DNA of 64,000 nucleotides, from assembly GCA_020912385.1 (NCBI GenBank), contig CP087213.1, positions 2,444,760-2,508,759 on the forward strand, in the 5' to 3' direction. The notes under the pieces are model-generated. The model ran no database searches, was not told the origin of the DNA, and saw only the letters and a program-made list of their open reading frames with translations. Made by a program: the position numbers and the translations under genes. Shown piece after piece: positions 58,501 through 64,000 of this stretch. Position 1 is the stretch's first letter, and every line of letters starts with the position of its first letter. This DNA comes from Neofusicoccum parvum. Taxonomy: Eukaryota; Ascomycota; Dothideomycetes; Botryosphaeriales; Botryosphaeriaceae.

Positions 58501-60855
58501 GGCTTCTAGTCGGCATTTAAAAGCCAGGAACCGGCTTCTAGGAAGAGAAAGCGCTGCCCGTTTGAGGACGACGCGGACGAGGAGCGGCTAGACCGCTGGG
58601 CGAGGCTGAAGAGGGCCAACGCGAAGGAGCAGCTGCAAAGGTTGATGGGAAAGAAAGCCGAGTTCCGCAGCGTCTAGGAAGAGGCAGTGACCGCCATCTA
58701 GGCTGGAGTGAGCCCGGTGGTGGCAGTGATGCCAACCGGAGCTGGGAAAAGCATCTTGTTCATGCTGCCAGCTTGGACGGAGCCAGGAGGAACGACGGTA
58801 GTGGTAGTACCACTCATCGCGCTGCGAGCGGACATGAAAGAGCGCTGCAGCAAGCTGGGCATTAGCTGTGCAGAATAGGAGGCGAGGCGGCCACCAGACG
58901 CGGAGTCCATCGTGCTGGTCACGCCAGAGGCAGCACTGAGCGACGAGTTCATGACGTTTTTAAACCGGCTCAGGGCGATGAGGCAGCTGGACAGGATCAT
59001 CATCGACGAGTGCCACGTGGTGCTGAACGACCAGGTGGACTTCCGTAAGCAGCTGCAGCAGCTGGGGAAGCTTATAGCGGCAGAAACGCAGATGGTTCTG
59101 CTCACAGCAACGCTACCACCCAGCAAAGAGGCTGAGCTGTGGCGCAGGATGGGCTGGACTGCGGCCGAGGTGGTGGTGTTCAGGGCGGTTACTACCCGCA
59201 GAAACATCAGCTACCAGGTGGTGGGGGTGGAGTTGGAGGTGGAGGTGGAGAATGGAGGAGGGAGAGGAGGGAGAGGAGGGAGAGGAGGGGGAGGAGGGGG
59301 AGGAGGGAGAGGGGGAGGATGGCGAGGAAGACAAGGAGGGAAGGAGGCGCAGAATAGGAAAATAGAAGAGATGGTGGAAGAGGAACTACAGGCAACGGTA
59401 GAAGGAAAGGTGGTCATCTACTGCAACACAGTGACCAGGGTGAAGAGCTTGGTGGACGCAGGGCTGTTCCAGTGCGAGGCATTTTACAGCAAGATATCAG
59501 AAGCTAGGAAGAAGGAGGTGCTAGAGGACTTCAAGGCGGGAGTGGTGCGTGTAGTGGTGGCCACCAGCGCGCTGGGCATGGGGATTGACATTCCAGGCAT
59601 CAGGCTCATCATCCACACGGATGAGCCGCGGGATTTTCTGGACTACGCGCAGGAGAGCGGCAGGGCGGGAAGGGATGGACTGGCCAGCAGAGCAGTGATG
59701 GTTCAGGGGGGGGAGAAGAGCGATGACCGGCTGGTAAGGCAGTATCTAGATGGGGGACTGTGTAGGAGAACGGTGATGGACGAGTTTTTAGATGGTAGTT
59801 TTAGGCGGATAGAATGCAGGCAGGAGGAGGGGGAAGAAAAGTGTGATTTTTGTAGAAGGAGCAGGGAGTCTAGGCGAGAGATCACGGATGATGATAATAA
59901 TGATAATAATGAGGAGGAGGAGGTAGAGGAGGTAGATGAGGTGGAAGAGGTAGATGAGGTGGAAGAGGTAGACAGGGAGGTAGAGGAAGAACAGAGGGTA
60001 GACCAGTACCAGCAGCGGCAGCAGGGGCAGCAGTGGAGGGAGCAGCAGCAAAGAGAGCAGCAGTAGAGGATGCGGCAGCAGGAAAATCAGCAGCAAAGAG
60101 AGCAGCAGCAGAGGATACGACAGCAGCAAAGAGAGAAGCAGCAGGAAAATCAGCGGGAAAGTCGGCAGGAAAGTCAGCAGGAAAGACAGCAGGAGGAAGA
60201 GCAGAATGCGCAACAAAGAGAATCAGACAGGCAGGAGTTTTAAAGGCAGCAGCAGCAGCAGGTAGGAATAAGGGCAAGGCAGGCCAGGCAGACACAACAG
60301 GTGTATGCAGATGCAGAACTACTTCAGAGAAAGCTGCAGAGGTGGAAGGGGGTATGTTTAGTATGTAAGGCAGCAGGTAGGGAAGACCAGCACAGCGTCA
60401 GCCACTGTCCAACAGAGCGGGGTAGGCAGGCGGATGGGGAGAGGCGCGAGATGCAGGGAAGAATCAGGTTTGAGAGGTACTCGGGCTGCTTTCGCTGCGG
60501 GGTACCACAGGCAATCTGCAATAGATGGGAGAGTAATGGTAGGCAGGGGTGGCGGTAGGTTCAGGGCAGCGAGTACCAGTTCTTCGGGGTGATAATTGGT
60601 ATATTATACGGGATCAAGCACGGGTATAAGACGGTGTGGAAGAGGTAGTTATTACGGCTAGGAGAGGAAGTAGTAGGAGCGGGAGTAGCGGCGGCGGCGG
60701 TAGAGGATAGAGATGAAGATAAAGATAGACTGCTAGGATATCTTAGATAGGTATGGAGGAAGGACGAGCTCGAGAGTAATAACTTGGCTCGGGAGTTTTT
60801 ATGGCTGATAGGAAGGGTGGAGAGCTTAATAGAGGAGAGAGGAGTAGGGAGATAA
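55192..60855 (+). pseudogene. Telomere-linked helicase (TLH): DUF3505-like / recombinase-like / RecQ helicase, 11 nonsense codons
   Basis: A single 1888-codon frame from ATG 55192 to TAA 60853-60855 has no frameshift but is broken at 58375, 58486, 58507, 58675, 58699, 58876, 60064, 60241, 60556, 60646 and 60748 (ten TAG, one TAA). The N-terminus (CRECRHAVWPDQVEGHLRGK) is the DUF3505/OrsD-type zinc-finger-like motif. Residues ~880-1080 contain TGGQPARGPEILSIRHSN, a lysine-bearing hairpin, LTVRAYRDVAIGISRRF and GHTSHTAGLIYAR, like a tyrosine recombinase. The helicase follows: MPTGAGKS (motif I), DECH (motif II), LLTATLP (III), VVATSALGMGIDIP and QESGRAGRDG (V and VI), as in RecQ. The C-terminus has CLVC...HC and CFRC clusters. 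Family members sit at fungal chromosome ends and read toward the telomere, as here. The uninterrupted part to 58374 would encode 1061 residues. Confidence 0.85.
56791..56853 (+). repeat. (GAG)21 run inside the TLH frame
   Basis: It encodes 21 consecutive glutamates and is followed by Ser/Gly/Gln-rich repeats of an 'agcggccagggcagc' type up to about 57255. The linker joins the DUF3505-like half to the recombinase-like half. Confidence 0.9.
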
Positions 60856-61059
60856 TAAAGCTAATAGATAGATAGGGCTAGCTAGTAGGTAGAGCTAGTA
60901 AGATGGAACTAATAGAGGAGTAATAGTTGAAAAGAGTGGGAATAAACAAGAAAGATAGATTTTTAGGAATAATAATAACTGGATGTACTATATGAGTAGA
61001 ATTAAATGGAATTGAATACAGATATAAAGTGATATATAAAAGAGGTGAAAGATGGATTT

Positions 61060-61690
61060 AAAAGAACTAGAACTAGAATTAAAGCTAGGACTAGAATTAA
61101 AACTAGAGTTGAAACTAGAGGTAGAACTAGAATTAAAACTTGAATTAAAACTAGAAGTAGAAGTAGAATTAGAAGAACTAGAAGAACTAGAAGAACTAGA
61201 AGAACTAGAAGAACTAGAAGAACTAGAAGAACTAGAAGAACTAGAAGAACTAGAAGAACTAGAAGAACTAGAAGAATTAAAAAAAACAAAAAAAAAAAAA
61301 ATAAAAAAAACTAGAAGGACTAGAAGAAGTAGAACTAGAATTAAAAGAACTAGAAGAACTAAAAGAATTAAAAAAGAATTAGAAGGACTAAAACTAAAAC
61401 TAGAATTAGAAATTAAGACTAGAACTAGAGGTAGAACTAAAGGAACTAGAAGAACTAGAAGAATTAAAAAAGAAAAAAAAAAAAAAAAAAAAAAAAACTA
61501 GAAGGAACTAGAAGAAGTAGAACTAGAATTAGAAGAACTAGAACTAAAACTAGAATTAGAAACTAAGACTAGAACTAGAACTAGAACTAGAACTAGAACT
61601 AGAACTAGAACTAGAACTAGAACTAGAGTTAAAACTAGAGGTAGAACTAAAACTAGAACTAAAAGAACTAGAAGAAGAATAATAGATTTA
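61060..61690 (+). repeat. GAACTA-type subtelomeric array
   Basis: Dense hexamer and nonamer repeats built from gaacta and gaagaacta, e.g. at 61165-61275, broken by A-runs at 61285-61310 and 61470-61497. It lies just beyond the TLH 3' end. Confidence 0.9.
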
Positions 61691-61735
61691 AAAGTAGAGA
61701 GTAATAATTTAATATAGGAGTTTTTAACAGTTAGT

Positions 61736-61872
61736 AAGAGTAGGGTGAGGGATAGTAATTTTAAGTAGGATGAGGGTTAGCAATTTTAAGTAGGGTAAGG
61801 GTTAGTAATTTTGAGTAGGGTGAGGGTTAGTAATTTTAAGTAGAGTGAGGGTGATGTATATAGTGGTAGTGG
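61736..61872 (+). repeat. Degenerate interstitial telomere-like tract
   Basis: Repeated units of the form tagggtgagggttagtaatttt. The same unit precedes the terminal telomere at 63813-63861, so this marks an internal former chromosome end or a duplicated end. Confidence 0.8.
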
Positions 61873-62177
61873 TGGTAGTGGCGGTGGCAGCAGTGGCGGC
61901 AGCAGCGGCAGCAGCAGTAGTAGTAGTAGCCAGGATAGTAGTAGGACTAGCAGCAGCTTAGGGCAACGATGGTAGTAGTAGCAGCTAGGATAGCAGCAGG
62001 ACTAGTAGTAGAGGAAGCACTAGCAGCAGTAATAGCAAAGGGAGTAGGAGAGGATGTAGCAGAGGGAGCAGTAGCAACTACAGTAGGAAAGGGAGTAGGA
62101 GAGGACGTAGTAGAGGGAGTAGCAGAGGGAGCAGTAGAGGGAGCACCAGTAGCAGTAGCAGCAGAGGGAGCACTACT

Positions 62178-62209
<32 letters not shown>

Positions 62210-63115
62210 AGGGAGCAGCAGCAGCAGCAAAGAGAGCAGGAGAGGACGCAGCAAAGGGAGTAGTAAAGAAAGCAGTAGTAGCAGTAGGAGCAGTAGCAGC
62301 AAAGAGAGCAGTAAAGAAAGCAGCAGTAGTAGTAGGAGCAGTAGTAAAGAGAGCAGCAGAGGACGTAGTAAGAAGAGCAGTAGAGAATACAGCAGGAAAA
62401 TCAGCAGGAAAGTCGGCAGGGAAGTTGGAAGGAAGAGCAGAGTACGTAATAAAGAGAATTAGACAGGTAGGAGTTTCGAAGGCAGCAGCAGCAGCAGCAG
62501 GTAGGAATAAGGGTAAGGCAGGCCAGGCAGACATAATAGGTGTATACAGATGCAGAACTGCTTCAGAGAAAGCTGCAGAGGTGGAAGAGGGTGTGTTTAG
62601 TGTGCAAGGCAGCGGGTAGGGAAGACCAGCACAGTGTTAGCCACTGTCCAACAGAGCGGGGTAGGCAGGCAGATGGGGAGAGGCGCGAGATGCAGGGAAG
62701 AATCAGGTTTGAGAGGTACTCGGGCTGCTTTCGCTGCGGGGTACCACAGGCAATCTGCAACAGGTGGGAGAGTAATGGTAGGCAGGGGTGGCGGCAGGTT
62801 CAGGGCAGCGAGTGCCAGTTCTTCGGGGTGATGATTGGTACGTTGTACGGGATCAAGCACGGGTATCAAAGGGTGTGGAAGAGGTGGTTGTTACGGCTAG
62901 GAGAGAAGGAAGTAGTAGGAGGAGTGGTAGCGGCGGCAGTGGCGGCAGCGGTAGAGGATGGAGATGGAGATGGAGATGGAGATGGAGATGAAGATAAAGA
63001 TAGACTACTAGGATATCTTGGACAGGCATGGAGGAAGGACGAGCTTGAGAGCAATAACTTGGCTCGAGAGTTTTTATGGCTGACAGGAAGGGTGGAGAGC
63101 TTAATAGAGGAGTAG
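61873..63115 (+). pseudogene. Second copy of the TLH 3' end
   Basis: From about 62390 it matches 60145-60900 of the main TLH copy almost exactly. The frame ending at TAG 63113-63115 contains LLQRKLQRWKRVCLVCKAAG, SGCFRCGVPQAICNRWE, and ends VESLIEE. In this copy three of the amber sites of the main copy (60556, 60646, 60748) are sense codons (CAG, TGG, CAG). Before it, 61873-62390 is a gca/gta/gga-rich repeat corresponding to an expanded Gln/Arg linker. No promoter or upstream domains are present. Confidence 0.8.
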
Positions 63116-63424
63116 GAAGAGGGGTAGGAAAGTAATAGAGCTAATGGAAATAGATGGATAGGACTAGCTAGTAGGTAGAGAGAGCTAGTAAAATTTTAGA
63201 ACTAATAGAGAAAGAAGTAATAGTTGAAAAAGAGTAGGTAGAAATAAATAAGAAAGATGGATTTAAAAAGAATAAATGAATAAATAAATAAACAAATAAA
63301 TAAATAGTAAGTACCAGTTTATTTTAGAAATAATAATAGCTGGATAAGTATTACTATATAAATAGAATTGAGTGGAATTAAATACGAATATTAAGTAATA
63401 TATATAGAAGAGGTAAAAGATGGA

Positions 63425-63690
63425 TTTTAAAAAAAAACTAGAACTAGAACTAGAACTAGAACTAGAATTAAAGCTAGAACTAGAATTAAAACTAGAGTTA
63501 AAACTAGAGTTAAAACCAGAAGTAGAAGTAGAAGTAGAAGTAGAAGTAGAAGTAGAAGTAGAAGTAGAAATAAAATTAGAAGAACTAGAAGAACTAGAAG
63601 AACTAGAAAGAAGTAGAAGTAACTAGAATTAAAAGTTAGAACTAGAAATAGAAGTAGAATTTTAGAAGAACTAGAAGAACTAGAACTAAA
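63425..63690 (+). repeat. GAACTA/GAAGTA array, second copy
   Basis: Same kind of array as at 61060-61690, here with a gaagta run (63519-63570). It is the copy belonging to the duplicated terminal unit. Confidence 0.9.
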
Positions 63691-63861
63691 TAAAGGAAGG
63701 TAGAAGAAGAAGAAGAAGAAGAGTATAAAAGAGAAGAAATTAAATAGAAAGAAAGTAAAAGATATAATAGAAATAGAGGTAGTAAAAGTAGAATAAGAGT
63801 TGATAATTTTAGACTAGGGTGAGGGTTAGTAATTTTAGATTAGGGTGAGGGTTAGTAATTT

Positions 63862-63990
63862 GGGTTAGGGTTAGGGTTAGGGTTAGGGTTAGGGTTAGGG
63901 TTAGGGTTAGGGTTAGGGTTAGGGTTAGGGTTAGGGTTAGGGTTAGGTTAGGGTTAGGTTAGGGTTAGGGTTAGGGTTAGGGTTTTAGGG
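63862..63990 (+). repeat. Telomere, (TTAGGG)n
   Basis: About twenty ttaggg units with a few ttagg variants near 63945-63960 and one ttttaggg at 63983. Running 5'-TTAGGG-3' toward the right end, it is the G-strand of a right-hand telomere. The last ten bases of the window (tagacggata) are not telomeric. Confidence 0.97.
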
Positions 63991-64000
63991 TAGACGGATA

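Noticed and set aside
55192..60855. TAG readthrough or recoding in the TLH gene
   Set aside because: Neighbouring genes are intact without internal TAG. The sites fit C-to-T/G-to-A mutation, and three are sense codons in the second 3' copy.
61060..63690. CRISPR-like array
   Set aside because: The gaacta units are contiguous without unique spacers, and the host is a fungus.

Overview
The window is the right end of a filamentous ascomycete chromosome (Pezizomycotina; a Sordariomycete is my inference). The evidence is short GT..AG introns of about 46-155 nt with gtaagt-type donors, fungal gene families (HeLo, rhodopsin-like membrane proteins, fungal F-box proteins), transposon relics carrying RIP-style C-to-T and G-to-A decay, and a TTAGGG telomere at 63862-63990.

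Layout. (1) 1-3.9 kb holds ordinary metabolic genes: the last codons of a cytochrome P450, a four-exon fungal rhodopsin-like membrane protein (-), and a four-exon short-chain dehydrogenase (+). (2) 4.7-23.1 kb is a GC-rich block of four genes: a small propeller-like protein (-), a 1223-residue protein with LPHVVL and VPWLALLVF motifs (-), a divergent 1386-residue protein with a GVYLHW motif (+), and a 2446-residue protein (+) that fuses an MBL-fold hydrolase to a DUF6603-like region. The two middle genes share a 243-bp promoter with a symmetric TATA element and a 58-bp tandem repeat. I recognise the three large proteins as resembling large uncharacterised bacterial families. This block is the best candidate for an undescribed system. 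(3) 24.3-32.9 kb holds a small PGEGI-type protein (-), a spliced protein kinase-ankyrin gene (-), and a divergent HeLo-pseudokinase gene (+). The last two have the architecture of a RIPK/MLKL-like cell-death pair.

(4) 33-44.4 kb is a graveyard: an LTR scrap, a LINE ORF1 relic, an NAD(P)-binding pseudogene, an unidentified coding relic and an F-box pseudogene. Most of it lies between inverted terminal-like sequences at 35255 and 44049. (5) 44.4-54.4 kb is a heavily RIPed copy of a telomere-linked helicase (TLH) gene, split by a complete minus-strand Ty3/gypsy element (46188-52130) with 181-bp LTRs and a 5-bp target duplication. (6) 54.8-60.9 kb is a lightly damaged TLH copy. One continuous 1888-codon frame encodes a DUF3505-like N-terminus, a tyrosine-recombinase-like middle, a RecQ-type helicase and zinc-knuckle-like C-terminus, interrupted by 11 nonsense codons. 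(7) 61-64 kb holds GAACTA arrays, a degenerate interstitial telomere tract, a second copy of the TLH 3' end, and the terminal telomere.

All intron and exon boundaries were read by eye from splice signals and frame continuity. Family names come from motif recognition, without any database search.
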